NCBI GenBank assembly: GCA_903924465.1
Contig: CAIYBN010000007.1
Span: forward strand, 1-64,000
Reading direction: 5' to 3'
Length of the DNA: 64,000 nucleotides
Source of the DNA: an uncultured Myxococcales bacterium
Lineage (GTDB): Bacteria > Myxococcota_A > UBA9042
Positions 49,182 through 59,238 of the stretch are shown one piece after another (position 1 is the stretch's first letter; every line of letters begins with the position of its first letter). A program made the translations under genes and the position numbers. The notes under the pieces are model-generated. The model did no database searches. It saw nothing but the letters and a program-made list of their open reading frames with translations, and was not told where the DNA came from.

Positions 49182-50981
49182 TCAATGGTGGTGGCCATGG
49201 CCGTGGTCGTGCTGGTGACCATGGTCGTGCCCGTGCGCGGTTTCGGGATCCACGTGATCGCGGTCGTCGAACGCCATGACTTGACCCAGGAAACCGCGGG
49301 CGCCTTGGCGGAGTGCGGACGCAGCGAAGAGCACAGCCAAGAGCCAGGCGCACACCCGTTGCACGCTGTGGAGCGCGTCATGCGCATCCACGGTCATCTC
49401 GGGCACGTGGTAGGCCCCCAGCACCTGGTTGCACACGTAGCCCGCGGCGATCGCGAGCGCTGCCATCACCGCACCAAACCGCAACGCGGTCGGCGTCCCA
49501 TGCAGTCGCGCCAGAACGCCGAAGGTCGACACGTTGGTCGCGGGTCCGGTCAACAACAGCGCCAGCCCTGCGCCCGGCGACACGCCATGGGCCACCAAGA
49601 CGGCGACCAGCGGCGTGGCCCCCGAGGCACAGACGTACAGCGGCATGCCCAGCAGCGCGAACAAGGGCACGTCCAAGCCCGGCGGCAAATGGGTCAGCAG
49701 GCCAGCCTTCAGCTCCGGCTCCGCCAACGCGGCGAGGATCAAGCCGAGCAGCAGCCAGGGCCCGGTGTGGTCGACGATTTCGCCAAATCCAAGCAGGAGT
49801 CCCTGGCGCAGTCGCGCCGGCCAAGCCTGGGTATTCTTCTGCGGCAGGGTGCTTTGGCCGTGGTGGGCATGAAGCGGCGGCAGGTTGCGCCCGACGAGCC
49901 AGCCCACACCCAGCGCGACGCACGCCGCCGCCACGAGCCGCGTCACCGCCATGCGCCCACCGAGCAGGGGCCAGGACAGCAGGATCGCGTCGAGGCCCAA
50001 CTCCGGAGTGGCCACCAGAAACGCCAGCCCCGCCGCCGCCGGCACGCCCTGCATCATCAGGCTGCGGTAGACCGGCACCACACCGCAGGAGCAGATGGGC
50101 AAAGGCAACCCGAACAGAACACCGCGCACCGCTTGCGAAAACGCGCCACCGCGGCGCATCCAAGCCGCGGACGCAGCCGGCAGCATCGCTTGGACGACAC
50201 CGGCGAACAGATACGCCAGCAGCAACGCTGGCGCCGATTCCAACAGGAAATGCAGAAAGCCTTGGGCCGCCATTTCGCCGTGCGGATCGTGACCCAGCAG
50301 CGCCGCGACGACCGCCAGCCCCGCCAAGCCGCCGACACCGCTGGCGAACCGACCGCGATACCCTTGCGCCACGTGGATGAGCGGGTGCGGTCGGTGCATC
50401 ACGACGTGCAGGAGGGAGCCTGCGACCAGGGATTCAATCAGTCCGATCGCCGCGCCGTCGGGCACCGTGGATGGTCCTGCCCACATGCCCAGAATGGTCG
50501 CCGCGGCCACGAGCGCGAGCGCGAGCCCGGCGATCCGCCGACCATAGGTGGGTCGCAGCAGCCACCAGATCGTCAGGCCTTCTGGCAGTCGATGGAGCAA
50601 GACAGCGGTGGCCAATTGCGGCCGGGCATCGCCGCTCGCGAGTGCGACACCGTCGAGGGTGGCGTGCAGCACCAACCCCGCCATGCCCAGAAGAAGCGCG
50701 ACCGCGTGGACCCTTTCCGCCGCCCGGTGCAGCCAGCGTTCCGCCAGCGACGGTCCCAACAGGCCGAGCAGCACTAGCGGCACCGCCCAGATACCCGCTT
50801 CGCCCAGCGCGTGCGGCAGGACGTCGGCCAGCACAATGCCCGCCACGGACACCAGCACGAAGCCGTCCATGCCCTGCATCGCCGTCGTTTGCAGCCACAG
50901 CGGCGCACGCTGGACCCACGCGAGCAGCGCCGGACCCAGCAGCAGCACGCCCAGACTAAGAAGCCAAAGTTCCAAGCTCAC
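49182..50981 (-). CDS. ZIP-like / SO_0444-type metal permease fusion with His-rich tail
   Basis: This is a 599-residue membrane protein. Residues about 1-200 form six to eight helices that resemble a ZIP metal transporter, with HATLDGVALASG and LLHRLPEG in the places of the ZIP metal-site helices. From about residue 225 a second unit matches the DUF318/ArsP-like permease family (SO_0444 type): FLLESAPALLLAY, PICSCGVVPVYRSLMMQG, then a second copy of the fold with ALLLTGPATNVSTFG. The C-terminus is HGHDHGHQHDHGHGHHH, a likely metal-binding tail. Members of the permease family export Cu/Zn or organoarsenicals. Metal efflux is inferred. It lies 6 nt after hemB on the same strand. Confidence 0.82.
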   Translation of the reverse strand: MSLELWLLSLGVLLLGPALLAWVQRAPLWLQTTAMQGMDGFVLVSVAGIVLADVLPHALGEAGIWAVPLVLLGLLGPSLAERWLHRAAERVHAVALLLGMAGLVLHATLDGVALASGDARPQLATAVLLHRLPEGLTIWWLLRPTYGRRIAGLALALVAAATILGMWAGPSTVPDGAAIGLIESLVAGSLLHVVMHRPHPLIHVAQGYRGRFASGVGGLAGLAVVAALLGHDPHGEMAAQGFLHFLLESAPALLLAYLFAGVVQAMLPAASAAWMRRGGAFSQAVRGVLFGLPLPICSCGVVPVYRSLMMQGVPAAAGLAFLVATPELGLDAILLSWPLLGGRMAVTRLVAAACVALGVGWLVGRNLPPLHAHHGQSTLPQKNTQAWPARLRQGLLLGFGEIVDHTGPWLLLGLILAALAEPELKAGLLTHLPPGLDVPLFALLGMPLYVCASGATPLVAVLVAHGVSPGAGLALLLTGPATNVSTFGVLARLHGTPTALRFGAVMAALAIAAGYVCNQVLGAYHVPEMTVDAHDALHSVQRVCAWLLAVLFAASALRQGARGFLGQVMAFDDRDHVDPETAHGHDHGHQHDHGHGHHH

Positions 50982-50987
50982 AACTTG

Positions 50988-51974
50988 CTACTCTTTGCCC
51001 GCCAGCCAGCGTGCCGCCTGATGGGCATAGTAGGTCAGGATCATGTCCGCACCAGCGCGGCGGATGGCGAGAAGCGATTCGAGCGCAGCTTTCTTCTCGT
51101 CCAGCCAACCGTTTTGCGCCGCCGCCTTGAGCATCGCGTATTCACCCGACACTTGGTATGCCGCGACCGGCAGCGACGTCGCCGCGCGCACCTCCGCGAT
51201 CACGTCCAGATACGGACCCGCCGGCTTGACCATCACCATGTCCGCGCCTTCCATCTCGTCCAGCGCCACTTCGCGGCGGGATTCACGACGGTTGGCCGGG
51301 TCCATCTGGTAGGTCTTCTTGTCGCCAAATTTCGGCGCGGAAGCCAGAGCGTCGCGAAACGGGCCATAGAACGCCGACGCGTATTTGGCGGTGTAGGCGA
51401 GGATGGCCACGTCCTGAAAGCCTTCGGCATCCAGCGCCGCGCGGATCGCGCCGATCCGTCCGTCCATCATGTCGCTCGGGCTGACAATGTCCGCACCGGC
51501 ATGGGCGTGGCACAGCGCTTGGCGGCACAGGATGTGCACCGTGTCGTCGTTCAAGATCCGCCCGTCCTCGCTGACGACCCCGTCGTGGCCGTCGCTGTTG
51601 TACGGATCCAGCGCAACGTCGGTGATCACACAGAGATCCGGCCATTTCCGCTTCAGCAGCCGCACGGTTTGTGGCACGAGACCTTGCGGATTCCAGCACT
51701 CGTCGGCGGTGCGGTTCTTCAGGCTTTCGTCCACAGCGGGAAACAGCACGACGGACGTCACGCCATCGGCGATACCTGCCGCGACTTCTTTGAGCAGTTC
51801 GTCCGTCGAAAGGCGAAAACAGCCCGGCATCGACTTGATCGCCTCGCGACCCGCGCCTGCGTGGATGAAGAGCGGCCAGATCAGCCGACTGGCTTCCAGC
51901 GTTGTTTCGCGGGCAAAGCCACGCATCACCGCGTTCTTGCGGTTGCGGCGGGGACGAATGGGCATGTGCAGCAT
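50988..51974 (-). CDS. hemB: Delta-aminolevulinic acid dehydratase (porphobilinogen synthase)
   Basis: The 328-residue protein condenses two 5-aminolevulinates to porphobilinogen, the first tetrapyrrole-committed step. The catalytic lysines lie in YTAKYASAFYGP and MVKPAGPYLD. The usual zinc-site cysteines are replaced: the segment reads DVALDPYNSDGHDG, the Asp-rich type that depends on Mg rather than Zn. Length is normal. ATG 51974 has GAGG 7 nt upstream; ATG 51965 is an alternative. Haem supply would serve the cytochromes encoded upstream, though no operon link exists. Confidence 0.95.
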   Translation of the reverse strand: MLHMPIRPRRNRKNAVMRGFARETTLEASRLIWPLFIHAGAGREAIKSMPGCFRLSTDELLKEVAAGIADGVTSVVLFPAVDESLKNRTADECWNPQGLVPQTVRLLKRKWPDLCVITDVALDPYNSDGHDGVVSEDGRILNDDTVHILCRQALCHAHAGADIVSPSDMMDGRIGAIRAALDAEGFQDVAILAYTAKYASAFYGPFRDALASAPKFGDKKTYQMDPANRRESRREVALDEMEGADMVMVKPAGPYLDVIAEVRAATSLPVAAYQVSGEYAMLKAAAQNGWLDEKKAALESLLAIRRAGADMILTYYAHQAARWLAGKE

Positions 51975-52202
51975 GAGGACCTCGTGGCGCCGGCGGTGGA
52001 AAGCAGTTTCCGGCGCGGGGCGGGATCATAGCGGGATGCACCGACGCTGGCGAGGCAGATCGGTAGTCTGTTTGTCACGGCATGTCATCAATTGCCAAGT
52101 TCCCTAGTCCAACGCAGCGGGCAGGGTGTTCGGCCTGCTCAACGCGCCAGTTTTCAGACCCATTTGAATCGGTTGGCCCTGTTGCAACCGCCTGGAGGAA
52201 GT

Positions 52203-52580
52203 ATGCCCCGCAAGAAAGAAGACCGCGCCCAAGCGCAACGGATTGCCCAGCGCCTCGGTTCGCGCCTGCGCGGCATGCGCAAGGCCGGTCACCGCACCCA
52301 GGATGATGTCAGCACCGCGATCGGTCTGACGACGGAAGCCTATGCGCGGATTGAACGCGGCTTGTCGCTGCCCAGCTTTCCGACCCTGATGCGGCTCTGC
52401 GTGGCGCTGGACACCCGGCCGGACGTGCTGTTGCTGGAGGAGGCGCACGATGGCGCGGCGGAAGATGTGTCCACCGAACTGGCCGCGCTGAACGGCGAAC
52501 TGCGCCATCTGGACGTGAAAGTCGTGCGCGACATCAGCCGACTGGCGCGGACGCTGCGTTCTGGCGGCTCGCTGGCGTAG
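52203..52580 (+). CDS. Small XRE-family helix-turn-helix regulator
   Basis: The 125-residue protein has a Cro/CI-type HTH in residues about 18-75: LGSRLRGMRKAGHRTQDDVSTAIGLTTEAYARIERG and a following helix. A C-terminal helical part (LAALNGELRHLDVKVVRDISRLARTL) could aid dimerisation. It carries no sensor domain. ATG 52203 has GGAGGAAG 5 nt upstream, a strong ribosome site. It stands alone, divergent from hemB, and its promoter must lie in 51975-52202; I see no clear match. Confidence 0.85.
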   Translation: MPRKKEDRAQAQRIAQRLGSRLRGMRKAGHRTQDDVSTAIGLTTEAYARIERGLSLPSFPTLMRLCVALDTRPDVLLLEEAHDGAAEDVSTELAALNGELRHLDVKVVRDISRLARTLRSGGSLA

Positions 52581-52620
52581 CGTCAGGTACGGTCCAGCCC
52601 GGATCGCCGCTTGGAAAGTG

Positions 52621-52649
52621 TTGCCACCAGCACAGTTGTCACGTACACT
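52621..52649 (+). promoter_or_regulatory. Candidate promoter of rpsB-tsf
   Basis: TTGCCA (52621-52626), a 17-nt spacer and TACACT (52644-52649) lie about 180 bp before rpsB. The leader of about 170 nt is long enough for ribosomal-protein autoregulation, but I did not identify a specific S2 motif. Confidence 0.5.
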
Positions 52650-52825
52650 TCCGCCCCCGACTGCGGGATCCGTTAGGGCTGTCCTCACGGCAAATACAGT
52701 CGAACCCTCGTAAAACGCACGCGTTTTTCGAGAAACTCAGGCTTTGACGACTCCGTGCCGGGACTCCCGGTGCATGTCAAAGCCGCAGCACGCGTCGACA
52801 CCGGCGCAGGCAAACGGAGCTCACC

Positions 52826-53701
52826 ATGGCCAATCTGAACGTCACCATCAAAGACATGCTCGAAGCCGGCGCGCACTACGGTCACCAGACCCGCCGCTGG
52901 AATCCGAAGATGAAGCGCTACATCTACGGCGCGCGCAACGGCATTTACATCATCAACTTGGGCAAGACCGCGAAGCTGCTCAAGGACGCGACGAACTTCC
53001 TGTCGCGCGTCACGGCGCACGGCCAGCAGGTCCTGTTCGTGGCCACCAAGCGTCAGGCCCGCGACATCGTCCGCGAGGAAGCCGAGCGCGCCAAGCAGCC
53101 GGTCGTGGCCCATCGCTGGCTCGGCGGCACGCTGACCAACTTCCGCACGGTCAAGACGTCGATTGAGAAGCTCAATGAAATCGAGCGCATGATGTCGCCG
53201 GAAATGGCCCATCGCCTGCCGAAGAAAGAGCTGTCGCACCTGGCCAAGCAGCACGCGAAGCTGATGCGCAATCTGGGTGGTCTGCGGTCGATGCCGGCGA
53301 TGCCGGGCGCGATCTTCGTGGTGGATCCGGTCGAGGAGCACATTGCGATCGCGGAAGCGCGTCGCTTGGGCATTCCGGTCGTCGGCGTGTGCGACACGAA
53401 CGCGGATCCGGATCTGGTGGACTACATCATTCCGGCCAACGACGACGCAATGCGCTCGATTCGCCTGTTCGTTTCGACGGCGGCGGAAGCGTGCATCACC
53501 GGCGTGGCTTCGAGCAGCGCCGCGTTCGGCCGCGACTTTGACGGCAGCGTGAGCCCGACGGGCGCGGCGTTGGAGAACGTGGAAATCATCCGCAAGCCGC
53601 GTCACGCGGAAGCGGCGGTTGAAGTCGCTCTCGACGCGGACATCGATGCTGCGGATGCGGACATCGATGCCGATGTGGATGCGGACGCCGAAGAGGCGTA
53701 A
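52826..53701 (+). CDS. rpsB: 30S ribosomal protein S2
   Basis: The 291-residue protein has the full S2 fold: LEAGAHYGHQTRRWNPKM, GARNGIYIINL, FVATKRQARDIV, RWLGGTLTNFRTVKTSI, DPVEEHIAIAEA and GVCDTNADP. It binds the 30S subunit near S1 and the platform. Its C-terminus is extended by an acidic Asp/Ala/Ile/Val stretch of about 30 residues not found in E. coli S2. ATG 52826 gives the standard N-terminus. It heads the rpsB-tsf-pyrH-frr cluster found in most bacteria. Confidence 0.96.
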   Translation: MANLNVTIKDMLEAGAHYGHQTRRWNPKMKRYIYGARNGIYIINLGKTAKLLKDATNFLSRVTAHGQQVLFVATKRQARDIVREEAERAKQPVVAHRWLGGTLTNFRTVKTSIEKLNEIERMMSPEMAHRLPKKELSHLAKQHAKLMRNLGGLRSMPAMPGAIFVVDPVEEHIAIAEARRLGIPVVGVCDTNADPDLVDYIIPANDDAMRSIRLFVSTAAEACITGVASSSAAFGRDFDGSVSPTGAALENVEIIRKPRHAEAAVEVALDADIDAADADIDADVDADAEEA

Positions 53702-53787
53702 GCCGACCGGTTCCCAAGCACTCTGACACAAACTGATTTCGACAAGGAATAGCGGGCAGGAGCCGGCGTTCCGACCTGGAGACCACC

Positions 53788-54447
53788 ATGACTGTTGCAA
53801 TTACGGCTACGATGATCAAGGAACTGCGCGATGCGACTGGCGCGCCCATGGGCGACTGCAAGAAGGCGCTGACCGAGAGCAACGGCGACCAGAAGGCCGC
53901 GCAGGAATACCTGCAGAAGAAGTCGCTGGCGACCGCGCAGAAGAAGTCCGGCCGCGTGGCGGTGGAAGGCCGCGTGTCCAGCTACGTGCACCACGACGGC
54001 AAGTCGGGTGCGATCATTGAAGTGAACTGCGAATCGGATTTCGTCGCCAATACGCCGGAATTCGAAGAGCTGGTCCGCAGCTTCTGCCTGCAAATCGTCG
54101 CGATGCGGCCGGAATATGTGCGCAAGGAAGACATTCCGTCGGACGTGCTGCGCAACCAGCGTGCGATCTTCGAGCAGCAGGTCCGCGAGATGGGCAAGCC
54201 GGAGAACCTGGTGCCGAAGATCGCCGAGGGCAAGCTGAACGCGTGGTACGGCGACATTTGCTTGCTGGAGCAGGCGTACATCAAGGATGAGAAAGGCACG
54301 TCGGTCGGCAAGTTCCTGGCCGAGCGCATTGCCAAGACGGGTGAAAACATCGTCGTGCGCCGCTTCTCGCGCTTTGAACTGGGCGAGGGCCTGACCAAAA
54401 AAGAGGACGATTTCGTCGCCGAAGTCGAGCGGATGGCGCAGGGCTAG
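53788..54447 (+). CDS. tsf: Elongation factor Ts
   Basis: The 219-residue nucleotide exchange factor for EF-Tu has the conserved start ATMIKELRDATGAPMGDCKKAL, where the GAPMGDCKKAL region contacts EF-Tu, and a core ending in KTGENIVVRRFSRF. Shorter than the 283 residues of E. coli, it lacks part of the second core module, as in several other phyla. ATG 53788 has GGAG upstream, 86 bp after rpsB. A hairpin with a T tract follows its stop. Confidence 0.95.
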   Translation: MTVAITATMIKELRDATGAPMGDCKKALTESNGDQKAAQEYLQKKSLATAQKKSGRVAVEGRVSSYVHHDGKSGAIIEVNCESDFVANTPEFEELVRSFCLQIVAMRPEYVRKEDIPSDVLRNQRAIFEQQVREMGKPENLVPKIAEGKLNAWYGDICLLEQAYIKDEKGTSVGKFLAERIAKTGENIVVRRFSRFELGEGLTKKEDDFVAEVERMAQG

Positions 54448-55425
<978 letters not shown>

Positions 55426-55443
55426 TCGCAGGACGAGGGCGAG

Positions 55444-55992
55444 ATGGAACAGGAAATCCTCGACGAATTGCAGGCGGCGCTGGGCCACGCGTTTGACGCG
55501 TTCAAGCGGGAAACCAACAAGCTGCGCACCGGTCGTGCCAATGCCGGTCTGCTCGACGGCGTGCGGATTGAGTACTACGGCAATGAATCGCCGATCAGCC
55601 AGGTCGCGACAATTTCCGTGGTCGATGCGCGGCTGCTGCAGGTAAAACCGTGGGACCGCAACATGTGCGGGCCGATCGAGAAAGCGCTGCTGATTGCGAA
55701 CCTGGGCCTGACGCCGGCGAACCGCGGCGACGTGGTGCTCGTGCCGGTGCCGGCGCCGACGGGCGATCGCCGCCGCGAAATGGTCAAAATGTTGAAGCAC
55801 TTGGGTGAAGAGGCGAAGATCTCGACCCGCAATGCCCGGCGCGATGCGATGGACATGGTCGATCTGGTCGAGGATATGCCGGAAGACGACGTGGCGCGCG
55901 CCAAGAAGAAGGTGCAGGACTTGGTCGATGCCGCCGGCAAGCGGATCGACGCGTTCATCATCGAAAAAGAAGCGGAAATCCTGGAAGTGTAG
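55444..55992 (+). CDS. frr: Ribosome recycling factor
   Basis: The 182-residue protein splits post-termination ribosomes together with EF-G. The two-domain, tRNA-like protein is recognised by FKRETNKLRTGRANAGLLDGV, EYYGNESPISQVATI, RRREMVKMLKHLGEEAKISTRNARRDAMD and the C-terminal KIQDL-like KKKVQDLVDAAGKRIDAF. Length is normal. ATG 55444 with GAGGGCGAG upstream. It ends 4 bp before the stop of the convergent peptidase-like gene. Confidence 0.96.
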   Translation: MEQEILDELQAALGHAFDAFKRETNKLRTGRANAGLLDGVRIEYYGNESPISQVATISVVDARLLQVKPWDRNMCGPIEKALLIANLGLTPANRGDVVLVPVPAPTGDRRREMVKMLKHLGEEAKISTRNARRDAMDMVDLVEDMPEDDVARAKKKVQDLVDAAGKRIDAFIIEKEAEILEV

Positions 55993-55995
55993 CGC

Positions 55996-56730
55996 CTACG
56001 ACGTGCGCGCTTCCCGCCGGACCGCTGCCAACCATTGCTCGACATATTCGTTCAGGCGCTGGTGACACGCGCGCTGGAACGCCGTCGCAAACGGATGCCC
56101 TTGGCGCGTCGCAGCGTACAAACCGGTCAGCCCGACCGTGCCAAAGCGATCGTGCCAGGCCGTGAACAAGTGCGCCGCAAGCGCGTAGGCCGCTTGCGGA
56201 TCGCGGGCGATCTGGGCGTCATCGGCGTTGGGCAGCTGCGCCAGATCCGGGTGATGGGCGAACTGCCGCCGCTCTTTGGGCTCCGGCCGACCGTGCGCGA
56301 TGCGCAGCGCCAGTCCTTCGCGAAACCAGGTCGGGAGATACGGCACACGGCCATGCGTCGGGGTACAGCGCTGAAAACACTGAACATGTCCAAGCTCGTG
56401 CAGGAGCAACACGCGCAAGTCGTCCGTCGTCTCGGGTGGACAGAACACCACGCGGTCCAGAGTCGCCACCGCGCGCAGCTCCAGGTGTGTTGGCTGGGCG
56501 AGTTCAGCGTGCAACGCCCGCGGATCACCCACAGATTGCAGCAGCACCGGCTGACGAAAGCGCCCCCACGGCTGGAGGTGTTCCGCCAACGCATCGGCAT
56601 TGTCCAACACAAACGCGCGGCTGGCGGCGTCCAGGTCATCCGGCAGCAGAAAGACAAGCCCCGGCGCCGAGGTCGGCACGGTCTGGATCGGTGTGGATGA
56701 TTTCCGCTGCATGGCCGGCAATGGTAGCAT
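55996..56730 (-). CDS. Predicted zinc metallopeptidase-like protein (HExxH)
   Basis: The protein of about 244 residues carries HELGH in LLLHELGHVQCFQRC and, further on, a glutamate in WFREGLALRIAHG. This is the gluzincin-type arrangement (peptidase_MA-like) expected for a zinc metallopeptidase. There is no clear signal peptide; the first residues are polar. ATG 56730 or 56712 could start it; neither has a good ribosome site. The much longer open frame upstream is antisense to pdxA and is not real. It converges on frr and diverges from pdxA. The substrate is unknown. Confidence 0.72.
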   Translation of the reverse strand: MLPLPAMQRKSSTPIQTVPTSAPGLVFLLPDDLDAASRAFVLDNADALAEHLQPWGRFRQPVLLQSVGDPRALHAELAQPTHLELRAVATLDRVVFCPPETTDDLRVLLLHELGHVQCFQRCTPTHGRVPYLPTWFREGLALRIAHGRPEPKERRQFAHHPDLAQLPNADDAQIARDPQAAYALAAHLFTAWHDRFGTVGLTGLYAATRQGHPFATAFQRACHQRLNEYVEQWLAAVRREARTS

Positions 56731-56772
56731 CCGCGCCGCGCAAGGCGAAACGGGTGCGCGCCGGGAGTGAGA

Positions 56773-57843
56773 ATGGCGGTTTCTGGAACACGAATCACGC
56801 GAATGGAAAGCGATTCCTGGCAATTGGTCCGCAAGTCGGACGGCACGCTGGCCCGCATCGGTGTGACGCTTGGCGACGCGGCGGGAATTGGACCGGAGGT
56901 GCTGATCCAGGCGCTGCTGCACACGCAGTTGCATCGGCGGGTTGAACTCCTGGTGTTCGTGGCGTCTGAACTGGCGCCCTGGCTGCACGCCGCGTGTCAG
57001 CGATTCGGCCTCCCGCTGGCGGCCCGCAGAGGGTTGCCGGGGCTGACGTTGGTGAGCGTCGGACCGGGCGGCGATTCCGGCAACGCGGTGCCAGAGCCGG
57101 GCATCAGCACGCTGACCAGTCGACAGCAGGCGTTCTGTGCGTTGGAAGCGATGGCCCAAGCCGCCGTGCGGCGCGAAATCGATGCGATGGTGACGGGGCC
57201 AGTGCCCAAAGGCATCTTTGACCACCTGCAGCCACGCCCGCCGGGGCAGACCGAGTACCTGGCGCGGACGCTTGGGGCACCGCGCTTCGCGATGATGCTG
57301 GCGGGACCCCGTCTGCGGGTGGTGCCGGTGACGACTCACGTGGCGCTGCGCGACGTCCCGCAACTCTTGACGACGCAGGGCATCGTGAACTGCGGGCTGG
57401 CAGCGGCCGACGCGTTGCAGCGGTGGATGGACATCAGCGAGCCGCGGCTGGCTGTGTGCGGTTTGAATCCTCACGCCGGTGAAGGCGGTCGGTTGGGCGA
57501 CGAGGAAGAGCGCATCATCGTCCCGGCGGTGCAGGAGCTGCGGGCGCTGGGCCTGGAAGTGGAAGGCCCGGTCGTCTCCGATACCGTGTTCCACTTTGCG
57601 GTGACAGGGCGCTATGACGTGGTGCTGTGCATGTACCACGATCAGGCGCTGGGCCCGCTGAAGACGGTTCACTTTCACGACGCGTGCAACCTGACTTGCG
57701 GCCTGCCGGTCCCGCGCATTTCGCCCGACCACGGCACCGCTTACGATATCGCGGGCAAGGGAATTGCCGATGCAGCGAGCATGATCCAGGCGCTTTTGCG
57801 CGCTGAGGCGATCGCGGTGCCCCGTGAAGTGCCCGCCCGCTGA
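56773..57843 (+). CDS. pdxA: 4-hydroxythreonine-4-phosphate dehydrogenase PdxA
   Basis: The 356-residue protein of the DXP-dependent vitamin B6 pathway oxidises 4-phosphohydroxy-L-threonine with NAD+; PdxJ then uses the product. Family motifs are GVTLGDAAGIGPEV, DAMVTGPVPKGIF, LNPHAGEGGRLGDEE, MYHDQALGPLK and ISPDHGTAYDIAGKG, with metal-binding histidines in these loops. ATG 56773 has GGGAG 5 nt upstream; GTG 56767 would add two residues. It is divergent from the peptidase-like gene and monocistronic as far as seen. Confidence 0.94.
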   Translation: MAVSGTRITRMESDSWQLVRKSDGTLARIGVTLGDAAGIGPEVLIQALLHTQLHRRVELLVFVASELAPWLHAACQRFGLPLAARRGLPGLTLVSVGPGGDSGNAVPEPGISTLTSRQQAFCALEAMAQAAVRREIDAMVTGPVPKGIFDHLQPRPPGQTEYLARTLGAPRFAMMLAGPRLRVVPVTTHVALRDVPQLLTTQGIVNCGLAAADALQRWMDISEPRLAVCGLNPHAGEGGRLGDEEERIIVPAVQELRALGLEVEGPVVSDTVFHFAVTGRYDVVLCMYHDQALGPLKTVHFHDACNLTCGLPVPRISPDHGTAYDIAGKGIADAASMIQALLRAEAIAVPREVPAR

Positions 57844-58053
57844 CCGAGGTGCGCGATCCACGTGCCACGGACACGCCCCGTCGCGGTCCCATCCGAAATG
57901 CAACGGCTCCAGCCGGTCGATGCGGGTATCTGGCCAAGGTCCACGTGTTTGGCCGGGACTTGACCGCAGCGCCAGCGAGCGCAAAGTAGGCACTCAGGCG
58001 CGGTGACCTTGTGAAATCGCAGCATTCACGACCACCGACGACAGGAGGAACAG

Positions 58054-59238
58054 ATGACAACGCCGATGGGTTCCATTCAGCGACGTGGGATGCTGCTCGC
58101 GGTCGCGGGCTTGCTGCTCGTCGCGGGTTGCAAGCGTGCGGGTAGCGAGCAGAATTCTTGTGTCACGCAGCCGCCCGCCGCGACAGCGCTGCAGCCGCAG
58201 AAGCCGACGGAGCCGGTCGCGGCGTTGGAGCAGGATTTGCTCGTGCAGGCAGCGCGTTCGTCATCGGATGCGCACCTCCCGCAGCCGTGGCAAGACGTGA
58301 CGCCGACGGTCCGGCCGGATGCTGGCGCGGCAGAAGTTGTGCGCACATGGTCGGGGCCAGCGGTGCTCATCGGTCGCAAGCAGGTCTGGCTGCAAGACAA
58401 GGCAATCGCACCGGTGCACTGCGTGAGCAAGAAGCCGGGGGCGTGCACGCCTGAAGCCACCCGGCAACCCAGCACGCTGGCGTTGTTTGGCTTCGAGCCC
58501 GGTCAGCTCAGCGATGGCAAGCTTCAGGCCCTGGTCGATGGTGCGGCGGCGTTGAAGGACAAACAAGTTCCCGTGATCGCGGATCGCCGTGTGAACTGGC
58601 AGGCCGTGGACGCCGTCATGGCGACCTTGCGCGCGGCGGGTGCCCGTCCGCAACTTGTGGCAGGCAGTCACGCCGGTGATATCGTCGACGTACTGGGCAT
58701 TGGCACGGCACTGCCGGAAGCGCCGACGTTGATTGCCGCCCGCCGCGCGGCAGAGCCGGGCGAGAGCGTGCCGGGCAGCCTGCCTGCGGATGCCACGTCG
58801 CTGACCGTCGTGGTCAGTGCGAGCGGCGTGAGCGTGGAAGTCGGGCGTGTAGCAGGGGAGCCGGCCTATCCAGAAATCCTCGGCAATATTGTCGAGTCGT
58901 TGATCGCATTGGCGGAGCGCGTGCGGATGGCGTTTCCGGGCATTACCAGTGTGACCGTGCGCGCTGATCCGGATGCGCCGATGGAACAGGTCGTTCAGGT
59001 CATCGACGGCCTTCGGGATAGCTGCGGGCGTACCAACCGCGGAGAAGCTTGCACGTCACGGGTGCAGCTCTACACGACCATCGTCGTCCATATGACTGGC
59101 GCGCCGGAGCCCCCAACGGCCGGCGCGCTCGATCGGCCGCTGCACTTGGATGCCGGGTCGCCATCGGGGTTGCACTTGTCCGACACGCCGGATGCTGCGG
59201 CCAAGCCGGCGGCATCAGGGCTGCATCTGTCGCCGTGA
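58054..59238 (+). CDS. Lipoprotein with two ExbD/TolR-like domains
   Basis: This 394-residue lipoprotein (signal MLLAVAGLLLVAGC, Cys at about 26) has a Pro/Gln-rich linker. Two segments resemble the periplasmic domain of ExbD/TolR. The first (about 150-215) reads LSDGKLQALVDGAAALKDKQVPVIADRRVNWQAVDAVMATLRAAGARP; the second, near 300-330, reads VTVRADPDAPMEQVVQVIDGLRD. Unlike ExbD it has no membrane helix after the N-terminus, so it could sit outside as a free-standing partner of a motor protein. This is my reading of the fold pattern and not a confirmed family. ATG 58054 has AGGAGG upstream. The stop overlaps the GTG of the ABC ATPase gene (GTGA), so translation is coupled. Confidence 0.6.
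   Translation: MTTPMGSIQRRGMLLAVAGLLLVAGCKRAGSEQNSCVTQPPAATALQPQKPTEPVAALEQDLLVQAARSSSDAHLPQPWQDVTPTVRPDAGAAEVVRTWSGPAVLIGRKQVWLQDKAIAPVHCVSKKPGACTPEATRQPSTLALFGFEPGQLSDGKLQALVDGAAALKDKQVPVIADRRVNWQAVDAVMATLRAAGARPQLVAGSHAGDIVDVLGIGTALPEAPTLIAARRAAEPGESVPGSLPADATSLTVVVSASGVSVEVGRVAGEPAYPEILGNIVESLIALAERVRMAFPGITSVTVRADPDAPMEQVVQVIDGLRDSCGRTNRGEACTSRVQLYTTIVVHMTGAPEPPTAGALDRPLHLDAGSPSGLHLSDTPDAAAKPAASGLHLSP

Noticed and set aside
56731-57993. N-terminal extension of the HExxH peptidase-like protein
   Set aside because: It lies antisense to pdxA and has no family-like sequence.
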